From: Mesorhizobium sp. B2-1-8
GTDB taxonomy: Bacteria; Pseudomonadota; Alphaproteobacteria; Rhizobiales; Rhizobiaceae
Length of the DNA: 64,000 nt
Direction of reading: 5' to 3'
NCBI RefSeq assembly: GCF_006442545.2
Contig: NZ_CP083952.1
Coordinates: 6,301,501-6,365,500, forward strand
Part shown: positions 26,936-36,823 of the stretch, piece after piece
Position numbering within the stretch: position 1 is the stretch's first letter
How the letters are laid out: each line of letters opens with the position of its first letter
The notes under the pieces: model-generated
The model's input: only the letters and a program-made list of their open reading frames with translations
Database searches by the model: none
What the model was told of the DNA's origin: nothing
Position numbers and translations under genes: made by a program

Positions 26936-27571
26936 CTATTGGCTTGCCCAGACGATCCGCGCCACCCATTCGACCTCGCGCATGGGGATGTCGCGGTCCG
27001 GATGCTCCGGATTGAGCGAGACCAGCGCGATCGACTTGACGGTCTGGCGCTCGAGCACCTTGGCCATCACCTCGCCTGATGTGGTCTTGACGACGACGCG
27101 ATCACCTTTGCGGGTGGCGGCGCCCGGCTCGACGATGAGCACATCGCCGTTGCGGTAGAGCGGCAGCATGGAATCGCCCTGCACCTGCAGTGCATAGGAA
27201 CTTTCGGTCGACTGCGCCGGCAATTCGACGAGATCCCAGCCCTGCCCCGCCGGAAAACCGGCATCGTCGAAGAAGCCGCCGGCGCCCGCCTGGGCAAAGC
27301 CGAGCAACGGCACGGCGCGCCGGCTGGCGGGCGATGCGCCCCGGCCTTCGATCAGTCCCGTGAATTCGTCCAGCGAAGCGCCGGTGGCCTCGATGATCTT
27401 GGCCAGCGATTCGGTCGACGGCCAGCGCGGCCGGCCGTCGGACGAGAGGCGTTTCGATTTGTTGAAGGCGGTCGAATCGAGACCCGCGCGCCTCGCCAGA
27501 CCCGAGGCCGAAAGCGAATAGCGCTCGGCCAGAGCGTCTATGGCGGCCCACACGCGGTCGTGCGAGAGCAT
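26936..27571 (-). CDS. XRE/S24-type transcriptional repressor
   Basis: A 211-residue protein with an N-terminal helix-turn-helix (residues ~1-75, 'LSASGLARRAGLDSTAFNKSKR') and a C-terminal S24/LexA-like domain. The serine-lysine dyad is visible as 'GDSMLPLYRNGD' and 'DRVVVKTTSGEVMAKVL'. Such proteins are phage-repressor-like or stress regulators, some of which self-cleave. The usual Ala-Gly cleavage pair may be 'AQAGAGG' (about residues 93-99). No phage genes surround it, so it is probably a chromosomal regulator; its target may include its own operon with the SNase-like gene. Confidence 0.82.
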   Translation of the reverse strand: MLSHDRVWAAIDALAERYSLSASGLARRAGLDSTAFNKSKRLSSDGRPRWPSTESLAKIIEATGASLDEFTGLIEGRGASPASRRAVPLLGFAQAGAGGFFDDAGFPAGQGWDLVELPAQSTESSYALQVQGDSMLPLYRNGDVLIVEPGAATRKGDRVVVKTTSGEVMAKVLERQTVKSIALVSLNPEHPDRDIPMREVEWVARIVWASQ

Positions 27572-27851
27572 TTTGCGCGCTCCTTCGGGACAGGAAAAAA
27601 TGCCTTGCCTGTCTAACCCGCGACCAGTTGGTTGTCCACCGTTTCGATGACGGATCGCCGGCAGCGGCCGCTCGCGACAAAGGCCGTATCCTTATTGACC
27701 GCCGCGGGAGGATGGCCCTATGTTCAGCCTGCGGTGCAAGCCGCATCCGGGTCCGCGGGAAGGGTTGAACCCACTTGCCTTGATGAGCTTGTAGCCAAAC
27801 CTTTGTGCTGCCGATTTGCGGACCTTCGGCACTTCACGCACGGAGGTTTTT

Positions 27852-29498
27852 ATGAAACAGCTCCCCAACCTGCCCAATCTCGATCTGTTGAAGAAGCAAG
27901 CAAAGGAATTGCTCGCGGACTACAAACGCGGCGATCCGGATGCGCTCGAGCGCCTTCGAAATGCCCTGCCGGCAGCCATGGGCAAGTCCGACCAGGCGAT
28001 CAAGAGCCTCGCCTTGCGTCTTCATGATGCCCAGTCCTGTCTTGCGCGGGACTATGGGTTCCCGTCCTGGTCGGACATGAGCAGCTTCGTCGCGGCGCAG
28101 CGCGTTTACCGAACCGACCGCGCCGACTCGATCCGCAATTGGGCGGGCCTCGTCTATGCCGGCGACATCAGCGGCGGTACGAACCGGGCAAGCCCGGCCG
28201 CCGCCGCGCGGATGGTCGAGGAGCATCCGGATCTCGTTGCAGAGGATCCTTATCTCGCCTGCGCTGTTGGCGATGAAGCCATCCTGCACGGTTTGACGGA
28301 GCGGGACCCAGGATGGATCAATCGCCCGGGCGGTCCGCTCAACCTGCCGCCGCTGGTGGCGGTGGCGCATTCCAGTCTTCTCCGGCTGCCACGCTTTCGC
28401 GAACCGCTTCATACCTGTGCCGAACTGTTGCTCGAAGCAGGTGCCGACCCAGACCAAGCCGTCGGCAGCCGTTGGCCGCCGGCGTCCGTGGAAAAGCCCT
28501 CGGAACAGTTCCCGCTGTCCGCGCTCTACGGCGCTGCCGGTCAGAACCACGATCCCGTGCTGACAAAGCTGCTGCTCGACGCCGGTGCCAATCCGAACGA
28601 CGGCGAGTCGCTTTATCACTCGCTCGAAAATCCGGACTGCACCCGGCTGCTGCTTGCCGCGGGCGCGCGAGTCACCGGCTCCAATGCGCTCTATCGCGTT
28701 CTTGACCTCGACAGCATCGAGGCGCTGCGCCTCCTGCTCGCGGCAGCCGATGCCAATCCGAACGAAGGCGCCACAAGCCAGCCGACTTCCGATTGGGGCA
28801 GGCCGCTTTTGTGGGCGATCCGGCGGCGGCGCTCCGCCGCCCATATCGAAGCGCTGCTTGCCGCCGGAGCCGATGCCTCGGTTCGCACGCCCGACGGGGC
28901 GAGTGCCCATCTGGTCGCCCTGCGCTTTGGGCTGACCGATGTCGCCGCGCTGCTGCGGCGATGGGCAGACAATGGACCGCTTCCCGATGACGAGCAGTTC
29001 ATCGCCGCGTGTGCCGCGGGCGACGAGGCGACGGCTCGGCGGATAAAGGCCCGGCACCCGGACTTGCCCCACTCGCTGTCGGACACGCAGTTGCGCCTTC
29101 TGCCGGAGCTTGCCGCGCAAGGCTGCACCGAGGCGGTGAGAGCCATGATCGATCTGGGTTGGCCGATCGCCGTGCGCGGCGGCGATTGGGATGCCTCCGC
29201 GCTGAACCACGCGGTGTTTCGCGGTCACGCCGATCTCACCCGCTTCCTGCTCGAACACGGCGCCAACTGGAAAGAACAGCATGGTTTCGGCGGCGACGTG
29301 CGCGGAACGCTCGGATGGGGTTCGGTCAATGAACCGGAGGCGAACGGCGACTGGCTTGGTTGCGCCGAGGCGCTCGTTGCGCATGGGATGCCGAGCGGAC
29401 GGTCGGACCCGAATGGCTCGCGGAATGTCATCTTCGAGGATCGTACGATGGTCTTTTCGGACGAGGTGACAGATTTCCTGCTCGGTGCGGCGGCGTGA
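27852..29498 (+). CDS. Ankyrin-repeat protein
   Basis: A 548-residue soluble protein starting at ATG 27852 six bases after ACGGAGG. The N-terminus ('LPNLDLLKKQAKELLADYKRGD...FPSWSDM') is a helical segment common to this bacterial family. At least six ankyrin-like units follow, for example 'TCAELLLEAGADPDQ', 'VLTKLLLDAGANPND', 'CTRLLLAAGARV', 'HIEALLAAGADASVRTPDG' and 'DLTRFLLEHGANWKE'. There is no signal peptide or membrane segment. Ankyrin repeats bind proteins; the partner is unknown. The 280-bp gap before it shows no other gene. Confidence 0.85.
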   Translation: MKQLPNLPNLDLLKKQAKELLADYKRGDPDALERLRNALPAAMGKSDQAIKSLALRLHDAQSCLARDYGFPSWSDMSSFVAAQRVYRTDRADSIRNWAGLVYAGDISGGTNRASPAAAARMVEEHPDLVAEDPYLACAVGDEAILHGLTERDPGWINRPGGPLNLPPLVAVAHSSLLRLPRFREPLHTCAELLLEAGADPDQAVGSRWPPASVEKPSEQFPLSALYGAAGQNHDPVLTKLLLDAGANPNDGESLYHSLENPDCTRLLLAAGARVTGSNALYRVLDLDSIEALRLLLAAADANPNEGATSQPTSDWGRPLLWAIRRRRSAAHIEALLAAGADASVRTPDGASAHLVALRFGLTDVAALLRRWADNGPLPDDEQFIAACAAGDEATARRIKARHPDLPHSLSDTQLRLLPELAAQGCTEAVRAMIDLGWPIAVRGGDWDASALNHAVFRGHADLTRFLLEHGANWKEQHGFGGDVRGTLGWGSVNEPEANGDWLGCAEALVAHGMPSGRSDPNGSRNVIFEDRTMVFSDEVTDFLLGAAA

Positions 29499-29522
29499 CG
29501 AATACCGGGCTTCGGAGCGCGA

Positions 29523-30065
29523 TCAGGTCCGTTTGGCCAAGGCGCGCAAACCCCGATGCGAGGTCATGAAAATGCGTTCCGCCTCGGTCGGTGGCCCTGG
29601 GTTCACCGCGCGGCCAAGCGCGGCGACTACCTCGTCAATGTCGAGGAAGCGGCGCGCCTTGCGGTCGTAGACACCGGCCGTCGTCATGATCACGGCGGCC
29701 GTCTCGCCATTGTCGAGGACGAAACGGTGTTTGCCGATGACCTGAGTGCCTTCCTAGGTCTCGATCGAGGACACCACTTCGAAGCGCCGCCACAGCCGGA
29801 TCTCACGGGCGTAGACGGCCTGCAGCCCGCCCATCATCGGCGCCCAGCCATTCTTCTTAGCCAGCGTGATGAGACCAGCGCGGACAAACAGGTCGATGCG
29901 GCCAAGGTCGGCCAGCATCATGTAGCGCGCATTGTTGAGATGGACGTTGAAATCGATATCGGTCGGCAGGCAGCGAAAGGCCAGCCGGCCTTCGCCGCCC
30001 ATCATATAGGGACCACGGCTGCGCGCCGTGGCCAGCATGCGCGCCATGCGCGCCCAGACATACAT
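29523..30065 (-). pseudogene. Acyl-CoA thioesterase-like gene interrupted by an amber codon
   Basis: A hotdog-fold thioesterase-like frame ('GRLAFRCLPTDIDFNVHLNNARYMMLADLGRIDLF', 'RFEVVSSIET') stops at TAG (29754-29756) after 103 residues. The same frame then continues without gap as 'EGTQVIGKHRFVLDNGETA' to a natural TGA at 29523, giving about 179 residues in all. At the stop, homologs usually have tryptophan (SSIETWEGT), so a single TGG-to-TAG change explains it. It starts nine bases after fadB as the last gene of the beta-oxidation operon. It could be a true pseudogene, a sequencing error, or suppressible. Confidence 0.85.
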
Positions 30066-30074
30066 GACGCTATG

Positions 30075-32294
30075 TCAGGCTGCCTGCTTCACGTCGCCCT
30101 TGGCATAGGGGTCGAAGCGTTCGTAGAAGGTCTCACCTTTCTCGGCCATGTCGATAAGCAGCTTGGGCGCCTTGAACTCGGCGCCATACTTCTTCTGCAG
30201 GCCCTTGGCGATCTTGACGAATTGCTTGGCGCCGATCCCGTCGATGTAGGACAGCGCGCCACCGGTGTAGGGCGCGAAGCCGAAGGCCAGGATCGAGCCG
30301 ACATCGGCCTCGCGTGGATCGGTGACGATACCCTCTTCCATCACGCGTGCTGCTTCGAGCGCGATGGTGACCAGCAGGCGCTGCTGCAACTCCTCATAGT
30401 CGACCTTCTCGGCCGCGAGCTGCGGATAGAGGTCCTTCAACCCCGGCCACAGCTTCTTCTTCGCGGGCTTGGCCGGATAGTCGTAAAAACCCTTGCCATT
30501 CTTGCGGCCGAAGCGGCCGTGGTCGTCGACCATGATGTTGATCAGCGCCATCTGTCTGGGGTCGACGGCCTTGTGACCAAGATCCTTGATGGTCTGCTTC
30601 ATGATCTTCTGGGCAAGGTCGATGGCCGTCTCGTCGGTCAGAGCCAAGGGACCGACCGGCATGCCGGCGGCCTTCGCCGCATTCTCGATCATTGGAGCGG
30701 GCACACCTTCGATCAGCATCTTGTAGGCTTCCGACATGTAACGCAGCACGCAGCGGTTGACGTAGAAGCCGCGCGTGTCGTTGACGACGATCGGCGTCTT
30801 CTTGATGGCGCGCACGAAGTCGATCGCGGTGGCCAGCGCCTTGTCGCCGGTCTTCTTGCCCAAGATGATCTCGACCAGCATCATCTTGTCGACCGGCGAG
30901 AAGAAGTGGATGCCGATGAAATTCTTCGGCCGCGCCGAATTCTTGGCCAGACCGGTGATCGGGATGGTCGAGGTGTTCGAGGCGAAGATCGCCGACGACT
31001 TCAGCACGGCTTCCGCCTGTTCGGTGGCGTTCTTCTTGACGGCGGAATCCTCGAACACCGCTTCGACGACGAGATCGCAGCCGGCGAGGTCGGCATAGTC
31101 TGCCGTCGGCGTGATCAGCGAGAGGAGCTTGTCCTTCTCCTCGGGCTTGGCGCGGCCCTTCTTGACCTGATCCGAGACCAGGCTGTCGGAGTGCGCCTTG
31201 CCCTTTGCGGCCGCCTCCATATCCCGGTCGAGCAGCACCACCGGAATGCCGGCCTTGGCGGTGACATAGGCGATGCCGGCGCCCATGAAGCCGGCGCCGA
31301 GGATGCCGATCTTCTTGAACTTGGTGTCCGGCACGCCGGCCGGGCGGCGCGCGCCCTTGTTCAGCTCCTGCAGCGACACGAATAGCGAGCGGATCATAGC
31401 CGCCGCTTCCTTGCTCCGCATGATCTCGGTGAAATAGCGCTGCTCGATCCTGAGCGCGGTGTCGAAGGGCACCAGCAGCCCCTCATAGACGCATTTCAGG
31501 ATCGCGACGGCGGCCGGGTAATTGCCGTAGGTCTCGCGGCGCAGAATGGCGATGGCCGGCGGCCACAAATTGGCACCTGCCGCCGAATAGATCGGCCCGC
31601 CGGGCAGCTTGAAACCCTTCTCGTCCCAAGGCGCCACCGGCTTGAGGCCGTTCCTGATCATCGCCTTCGCAGTCTCAACCAGCTTCGCCGGTTCGGCGAT
31701 CTCGTGGATCAGGCCCATCGCCTTCGCCTTCTGCGGCGACAGGGTCTGGCCGGAGGTCAGCATCTGCAACGCCTGTTGCTGGTCGGTCAGCCGCGGCACG
31801 CGCTGGGTGCCGCCGGCACCGGGGAAGATGCCGATCTTGACCTCGGGGAGCGCCATCCTGACCTTGTCGGAGTCGGCCGCGACGCGGCCATGGCAGGCGA
31901 GCGACATTTCGAAGGCGCCGCCCATGCAGGTGCCGTTGATCGCCGAGACCCATGGTTTGCCGCAGGTTTCCAGCTTGCGGAACAGGCCGTTCATGATGCC
32001 GGCATTGTCGAACAGCGCCTTGGTCGCCTTTTCGACATCCTTGACCTTGTCAGTGGCGAAGGTGGTCAGCATCTTCTGCAGCAAGGTGATGTCGGCGCCA
32101 CCGGAGAAGGTGTCCTTGCCGGAGGTGATCACCGCGCCCTTGATGGCGGCATCGCCGGCCACCTGGTCCACGATGGCGTTCAACTCGCGCATCACCTCTT
32201 CGGTGAAGACGTTCATCGAGCGGTCCGGGCTGTTCCAGGTGACCAGCGCGATGCCGTCGGCGTCGATGTCGAGGGTGAAATTGGCGTAGCTCAT
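30075..32294 (-). CDS. fadB: Multifunctional enoyl-CoA hydratase / 3-hydroxyacyl-CoA dehydrogenase (FadB/FadJ type)
   Basis: A 739-residue fusion. The N-terminal crotonase domain keeps both hydratase glutamates, E129 ('GGAFEMSLAC') and E151 ('LPEVKIGIFPGAGG'). The central NAD-binding domain has GAGFMGAG at 333-340, and two C-terminal 3-hydroxyacyl-CoA dehydrogenase domains follow ('NDTRGFYVNRCV', 'DETAIDLAQKI'). It carries out the second and third steps of beta-oxidation. It begins 13 bases after the thiolase gene and is followed by the interrupted thioesterase. Confidence 0.95.
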   Translation of the reverse strand: MSYANFTLDIDADGIALVTWNSPDRSMNVFTEEVMRELNAIVDQVAGDAAIKGAVITSGKDTFSGGADITLLQKMLTTFATDKVKDVEKATKALFDNAGIMNGLFRKLETCGKPWVSAINGTCMGGAFEMSLACHGRVAADSDKVRMALPEVKIGIFPGAGGTQRVPRLTDQQQALQMLTSGQTLSPQKAKAMGLIHEIAEPAKLVETAKAMIRNGLKPVAPWDEKGFKLPGGPIYSAAGANLWPPAIAILRRETYGNYPAAVAILKCVYEGLLVPFDTALRIEQRYFTEIMRSKEAAAMIRSLFVSLQELNKGARRPAGVPDTKFKKIGILGAGFMGAGIAYVTAKAGIPVVLLDRDMEAAAKGKAHSDSLVSDQVKKGRAKPEEKDKLLSLITPTADYADLAGCDLVVEAVFEDSAVKKNATEQAEAVLKSSAIFASNTSTIPITGLAKNSARPKNFIGIHFFSPVDKMMLVEIILGKKTGDKALATAIDFVRAIKKTPIVVNDTRGFYVNRCVLRYMSEAYKMLIEGVPAPMIENAAKAAGMPVGPLALTDETAIDLAQKIMKQTIKDLGHKAVDPRQMALINIMVDDHGRFGRKNGKGFYDYPAKPAKKKLWPGLKDLYPQLAAEKVDYEELQQRLLVTIALEAARVMEEGIVTDPREADVGSILAFGFAPYTGGALSYIDGIGAKQFVKIAKGLQKKYGAEFKAPKLLIDMAEKGETFYERFDPYAKGDVKQAA

Positions 32295-32307
32295 CGTTCT
32301 CTCCCCG

Positions 32308-33516
32308 TTAGACGCGTTCGATGATGGTTGCGGTACCCATGCCGGCGCCGATGCACAGTGTCACCAGCGCGGTGTTCAAGTCGCGGCGCTCGAGTTCGTC
32401 CAGCACCGTGCCGAAGATCATCGCGCCGGTGGCCCCGAGCGGATGGCCCATGGCGATGGCGCCGCCATTGACGTTGATCTTGTCGTGCGGGATCTCGAAA
32501 GCCTGCATGTAGCGCAGCACGACCGAGGCGAAGGCCTCGTTGAGCTCGAACAGGTCGATGTCCGACAGCTTCATCTTGGCTCGCTTCAACAGCTTTTCGG
32601 TGACGTCGACCGGGCCAGTCAACATCAGCACCGGCTCGGAGCCGATGTTGGCGAAGGTGCGGATGCGCGCGCGCGGCTTGAGACCCATCGCCTTGCCAGC
32701 CTTCTTCGAGCCGAGCAGCACGGCCGCCGCGCCATCGACGATGCCGGACGAGTTGCCGGCGTGGTGGACGTGGTTGACCTCCTCGACCTCGGGATGCTTC
32801 TGCACCGCCACCGCATCGAAGCCGCCCATTTCGCCGGGCATGACAAAGGACGGATTGAGCGAGGCGAGCGACTGCATGTCGGTCGACGGCCGCATATGCT
32901 CGTCATGGTCGAGAATGGTCAGACCATTCTGGTCCTTGATCGGGATGACCGAGTTCTTGAAGCGGCCATCGGCCCAGGATTTTGCGGCGCGCTTCTGGCT
33001 CTCGACCGCGTAGGCGTCGACGTCGTCGCGCGAAAAGCCGTATTTGGTGGCGATCAGGTCGGCCGAAATGCCTTGCGGCACGAACCAGCCGGGCAGGCCG
33101 ACCGAAGGATCCATGAACCAGGCGCCGCCGGACATGCCCATGCCGACGCGCGACATCGATTCGACGCCGCCGGCGATGACGATTTCATCGGCGCCCTGGG
33201 CGATCTTGGCGGCGCCGAAATTGATGGCGTCCAAGCCGGAGGCGCAGAAGCGCGAGATCTGCATGCCGGGTGCCTTGGTATCGTAGCCGGCCTCGAAGGC
33301 GGCGGCACGCGGAATGACGGAACCCGCCTCGCCGACCGGGTCGACGCAGCCGAAGATGATGTCGTCGACCGTGCCGGTGTCCAGCCCATTGCGGTCGCGC
33401 AGGGCTTCCAGCGTCCTGGCGGCGAGCCGCACCGCCGGCACCTCGTGCAGCGATCCGTCCTTCTTGCCCTTGCCGCGCGGCGTGCGCACGGCGTCATAGA
33501 CATAAGCTTCGGCCAT
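32308..33516 (-). CDS. fadA: Acetyl-CoA C-acyltransferase (thiolase)
   Basis: About 402 residues; I chose the second ATG (33516, [13 protein letters not shown]), because AAGGAG is eight bases upstream, while the first ATG (33522) is too close to it. The nucleophile is C91 in '[12 protein letters not shown]'; the catalytic His is in '[11 protein letters not shown]' and the second Cys in '[10 protein letters not shown]'. It cleaves 3-ketoacyl-CoA to acetyl-CoA, completing the beta-oxidation cycle with the downstream FadB. Confidence 0.94.
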   Translation of the reverse strand: MAEAYVYDAVRTPRGKGKKDGSLHEVPAVRLAARTLEALRDRNGLDTGTVDDIIFGCVDPVGEAGSVIPRAAAFEAGYDTKAPGMQISRFCASGLDAINFGAAKIAQGADEIVIAGGVESMSRVGMGMSGGAWFMDPSVGLPGWFVPQGISADLIATKYGFSRDDVDAYAVESQKRAAKSWADGRFKNSVIPIKDQNGLTILDHDEHMRPSTDMQSLASLNPSFVMPGEMGGFDAVAVQKHPEVEEVNHVHHAGNSSGIVDGAAAVLLGSKKAGKAMGLKPRARIRTFANIGSEPVLMLTGPVDVTEKLLKRAKMKLSDIDLFELNEAFASVVLRYMQAFEIPHDKINVNGGAIAMGHPLGATGAMIFGTVLDELERRDLNTALVTLCIGAGMGTATIIERV

Positions 33517-33548
33517 TTTCATGCTCCTTGGGTTCGCTGAAAAGCTGC

Positions 33549-34721
33549 TCAGAGCGAGCGTCCGATCAGCAATTTCATGATCTCGTTGGTGCCGCCGTAG
33601 ATGCGCTGGACGCGAGCGTCACGGAACATGCGGGCGATCGGATATTCATTCATGTAGCCATAGCCGCCGTGCAATTGAAGGCATTCGTCGACGACTTTGC
33701 CCTGCAGGTCGGAGAGCCAGTACTTGGCCATCGAGGCCGTTACCGGGTCCAGCCCGCCATCGATGTGACGGGTGACGCAGTCATTGTAGAAGACGCGGCC
33801 GATGGTGGCCTCGGTCTTCAATTCGGCCAGTTTGAACTGGGTGTTCTGGAAGTCGATGATCGCCTTGCCGAAGGCCTTGCGCTCCTTGACGTAGTCGATG
33901 GTCAGTGCCAGCGCCCGCTCGATCATGGCGATCGCCCCGGTGCCGATCTGCAGCCGCTCCTGCGGCAATTGCTGCATGAGCTGGACGAAGCCCTGTCCCT
34001 CTTCATGGCCGAGCAGGTTGGAGGTCGGCACACGCACGTCGTTGAAGAACAGCTCCGACGTGTCGTTGGCCTTCAGCCCGATCTTGTCGAGGTTGCGGCC
34101 GCGCTGGAAGCCTTCGACCTCATCGGTCTCGACGATCATCAGCGATGTCCCCTTGGCGCCCTTCTCCGGATCGGTCTTGGTGACGATGATGATGAAGTTG
34201 GCGAGCTGGCCGTTGGTGATGAAGGTCTTGGAGCCGTTGATCTTGTACTGGTTGCCGTCCTTCTCTGCACGGGTCTTGACACCCTGCAGGTCGGAACCGG
34301 CGCCGGGCTCCGTCATGGCGATGGCGCCAATCAGTTCGCCGGTGGCTAGCCTGGGCAGCCATTTCTTCTTCTGCTCTTCCGAGCCGTAATGGAGGATGTA
34401 GGGTGCTACGATCGAATTGTGCAGGCCGATGCCGAAACCGTCGACGCCGACATGGCCGATCGCCTCGATGATGGCGCTCTCATGCGCGAACGTGCCGCCC
34501 GAGCCGCCATATTCCTCCGGCATGGACGCGCAGAGCAGGCCGGCGGAACCTGCCTTCAGCCAGCTTTCGCGGTCGACCATCTCGTTCTTCTCGAACTCGT
34601 CGTAACGCGGCGCGATCTCCTCCGACATGAAACGGGTAGCCATGTCGTAGAGCATGCCGACCTCGTCGGCCGCCCAGGCTGGTTTCGGCAAGGAGAGCAC
34701 TTCGGCGGGATTTGTCGCCAC
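33549..34721 (-). CDS. Acyl-CoA dehydrogenase, LCAD/isovaleryl type active site
   Basis: A 390-residue flavoprotein with acyl-CoA dehydrogenase motifs 'GAIAMTEPGAGSDLQG', 'YKINGSKTFITNG' and 'QLHGGYGYMNEYPIARMFRDARV'. The C-terminal site where MCAD has its catalytic glutamate (YEGT) is YGGTNE here, while E255 in 'QLPQERLQIG' matches the catalytic glutamate used by long-chain and isovaleryl-CoA dehydrogenases. It probably oxidises long or branched acyl-CoA. It is the second gene of the operon; the thiolase gene follows after 26 bases. Confidence 0.92.
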   Translation of the reverse strand: MATNPAEVLSLPKPAWAADEVGMLYDMATRFMSEEIAPRYDEFEKNEMVDRESWLKAGSAGLLCASMPEEYGGSGGTFAHESAIIEAIGHVGVDGFGIGLHNSIVAPYILHYGSEEQKKKWLPRLATGELIGAIAMTEPGAGSDLQGVKTRAEKDGNQYKINGSKTFITNGQLANFIIIVTKTDPEKGAKGTSLMIVETDEVEGFQRGRNLDKIGLKANDTSELFFNDVRVPTSNLLGHEEGQGFVQLMQQLPQERLQIGTGAIAMIERALALTIDYVKERKAFGKAIIDFQNTQFKLAELKTEATIGRVFYNDCVTRHIDGGLDPVTASMAKYWLSDLQGKVVDECLQLHGGYGYMNEYPIARMFRDARVQRIYGGTNEIMKLLIGRSL

Positions 34722-34767
34722 GATTTCCTCCGCGTATCGACAGACAGAAAGGCCAGCGAGACCGAGT

Positions 34768-36558
34768 TTAGAACGCTTCCGCCGGCAGGGCCATCAGCGT
34801 ATCGGCGCCACTCGAAATACGGGCGAGGTGCGCCGAGGTTTCCGGCATGATCCGTTCCATGAAGAAGCGCGCCGTCACGACCTTGTTGTCATAGAAAGGC
34901 TGGGAGCCGTTGGCACCCGCCTTGCCCTGTGCCGCCTTGGCCATCTGGGCCCACATGTAACCCAGCGCCACGAGGCCGAAGAGATGCATATAGTCGGTCG
35001 AGGCCGCACCTGCATTGTCGGGCTTCGCCATGCCGTTCTGCAGCAGCCACATGGTCGCCGCCTGCAAATCGTTGAGGCCCTTCTTCAGACCCTTGGTGAA
35101 GGGCACCATCTTCTCGTCGGCCCGGTTCTCCTCGCAGAATTCGCCGACCTCCTTGAAGAAGGCCTGTATGGCGCGGCCGCCGTTCAAGCCGAGCTTGCGG
35201 CCGACGAGGTCGAGCGCCTGGATGCCGTTGGCGCCTTCATAGATCATGGCGATGCGGGCATCGCGCACGAACTGGCTCATGCCGTGCTCTTCGATGTAGC
35301 CGTGGCCGCCGAAGACCTGCTGCGCCATCACGGCGTGGTCGAAGCCCTTGTCGGTGAGCACACCCTTGACCACCGGCGTCATCAGGCCGGTGTAATCGTC
35401 GGCCGCCTGGCGGTCCTTATCGTCGGCGGAGCGGTGCGCGATGTCGGACTTGATCGCCGTCCACAGCGCCAGCGCGCGGCCGGCCTCGTTGAAAGCCTTC
35501 ATGGTCATCAGCGAGCGGCGGATGTCGGGATGGACGATGATCGGATCGGCCTTCTTATCCGGTGCCTTCGGACCCGACAGCGAACGGCCCTGCAAGCGGT
35601 CCTTGGCGTAGGCGACGGCGTTCTGGTAGGCGATCTCCGACAGCGACAGGCCCTGCAGGCCGACGCCAAGCCGCGCCTCGTTCATCATCGTGAACATGGC
35701 CTTCAGGCCGCCATTGGCCTCACCCAGCAGCGTGCCTTCGGCCTCGTCATAATTCATGACGCAGGTCGAGTTGCCGTGGATGCCCATCTTCTCCTCGATG
35801 GAACCGCAGGAAACGGTGTTGCTCGTCTCTGGATTGCCCGACGCGTCGAGCTTGAGCTTCGGCACGATGAACAGCGAGATGCCCTTGACGCCTTCCGGTG
35901 CGCCTTCGATACGGGCCAGCACCAGATGGACGATGTTGTCCGACATGTCATGCTCACCGGCCGAGATGAAAATCTTCTGGCCTGAAATCTTGTAGGTGCC
36001 ATCGCCGTTCGGCACCGCCTTGGTGCGCAGCAGGCCGAGATCGGTGCCGCAATGCGGCTCGGTCAGGTTCATGGTGCCGGTCCAAGTGCCCTCGACCATC
36101 CTGGGCAGCCAGGTCACCTTCTGCTCGTCGGTGCCGTGGGTGATGATGGCGGCAATCGCCCCTTGCGTCAGGCCCGGATACATCATCAGCGCCATGTTGG
36201 CCGACACCATGTATTCCGACACTGCCTGGTGGACGGTGTAAGGCAGGCCTTGGCCGCCGAACTCGACGGGAGCCGCAAGGCCCATCCAGCCGCCTTCGCG
36301 ATACTGATCGAACGCTTCCTTGAAGCCCTTGGGCGTGGTCACCGAGCCGTCGTCGTGGCGCACGCAGCCTTCCATGTCGCCGACACGGTTGAGCGGATGC
36401 ATGATGTTCTCGGCGAGCTTGGCCCCTTCGGCGAGAATTGCCTCCAGCACGTCGGGCGTCGCGTCGGCGAATCCAGGAAGGTTCGAATAGCGCTGATAGC
36501 CCAGAACTTCGTTGAGCACGAACAGCGTGTCCTGGACCGGGGCCCTGTAGATCGGCAT
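34768..36558 (-). CDS. Acyl-CoA dehydrogenase, large ~600-residue type (FadE/DmdC-like)
   Basis: A 596-residue acyl-CoA dehydrogenase of the large class with extra N- and C-terminal helical segments. Motifs include 'TGTMNLTEPHCGTDLGLLRT', 'YKISGQKIFISAGEHD', 'VFGGHGYIEEHGMSQFVRD' and the active-site 'MIYEGANGIQALDL' with Glu in the YEG position. This family includes long-chain fatty acyl-CoA and 3-methylmercaptopropionyl-CoA dehydrogenases, so the substrate is uncertain. It is the first gene of the beta-oxidation operon, with a 32-bp palindrome 79 bases upstream. Confidence 0.92.
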   Translation of the reverse strand: MPIYRAPVQDTLFVLNEVLGYQRYSNLPGFADATPDVLEAILAEGAKLAENIMHPLNRVGDMEGCVRHDDGSVTTPKGFKEAFDQYREGGWMGLAAPVEFGGQGLPYTVHQAVSEYMVSANMALMMYPGLTQGAIAAIITHGTDEQKVTWLPRMVEGTWTGTMNLTEPHCGTDLGLLRTKAVPNGDGTYKISGQKIFISAGEHDMSDNIVHLVLARIEGAPEGVKGISLFIVPKLKLDASGNPETSNTVSCGSIEEKMGIHGNSTCVMNYDEAEGTLLGEANGGLKAMFTMMNEARLGVGLQGLSLSEIAYQNAVAYAKDRLQGRSLSGPKAPDKKADPIIVHPDIRRSLMTMKAFNEAGRALALWTAIKSDIAHRSADDKDRQAADDYTGLMTPVVKGVLTDKGFDHAVMAQQVFGGHGYIEEHGMSQFVRDARIAMIYEGANGIQALDLVGRKLGLNGGRAIQAFFKEVGEFCEENRADEKMVPFTKGLKKGLNDLQAATMWLLQNGMAKPDNAGAASTDYMHLFGLVALGYMWAQMAKAAQGKAGANGSQPFYDNKVVTARFFMERIMPETSAHLARISSGADTLMALPAEAF

Positions 36559-36636
36559 GCTTTTCCTCCACCATGCGGATTAGCCCCGAAATCAAGCCGT
36601 GCGCGGCAGGCGGGCCAATGTCGAAGTGGCAATAGC

Positions 36637-36668
36637 AAATATTGACGTTTGCGTAAACGTCAATATTT
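36637..36668. promoter_or_regulatory. Palindromic operator upstream of the beta-oxidation operon
   Basis: An almost perfect 32-bp palindrome (one mismatched pair) centred between 36652 and 36653, with TTGACG and CGTCAA arms ten bases apart. It resembles the LiuR/AtuR-type MerR operators described for acyl-CoA catabolism regulons. It sits 79-110 bases before the first gene. A related site lies before the merR gene, so I infer it is the binding site of that regulator. Confidence 0.78.
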
Positions 36669-36758
36669 TTGATGCGACAAGATTTCCGCCGCCACGCGCG
36701 CGGCGCCTGGCGTTGCGGCATTGCGCGAGGCAGCTGGAAACAGCAGGCCAAAGATAGC

Positions 36759-36789
36759 AAAAAGCCGCGCGGCATGGCCACGCGGCTTT
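36759..36789 (-). terminator. Intrinsic terminator of the merR gene
   Basis: On the minus strand AAAGCCGCG (36789-36781) pairs with CGCGGCTTT (36769-36761) over nine bases with an 11-base loop, and the run of T continues (plus-strand A at 36759-36763). It starts 34 bases after the merR stop and separates it from the fatty-acid operon, so the two are independent transcripts. Confidence 0.8.
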
Positions 36790-36823
36790 GATAGTGAAGG
36801 GTCCGACAGTGTCGGAGAGTGGC

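Noticed and set aside
29556..31385. A 609-codon plus-strand open frame over the thioesterase and fadB genes
   Set aside because: It runs antisense to well-conserved beta-oxidation enzymes and has no ribosome site or recognisable domain.
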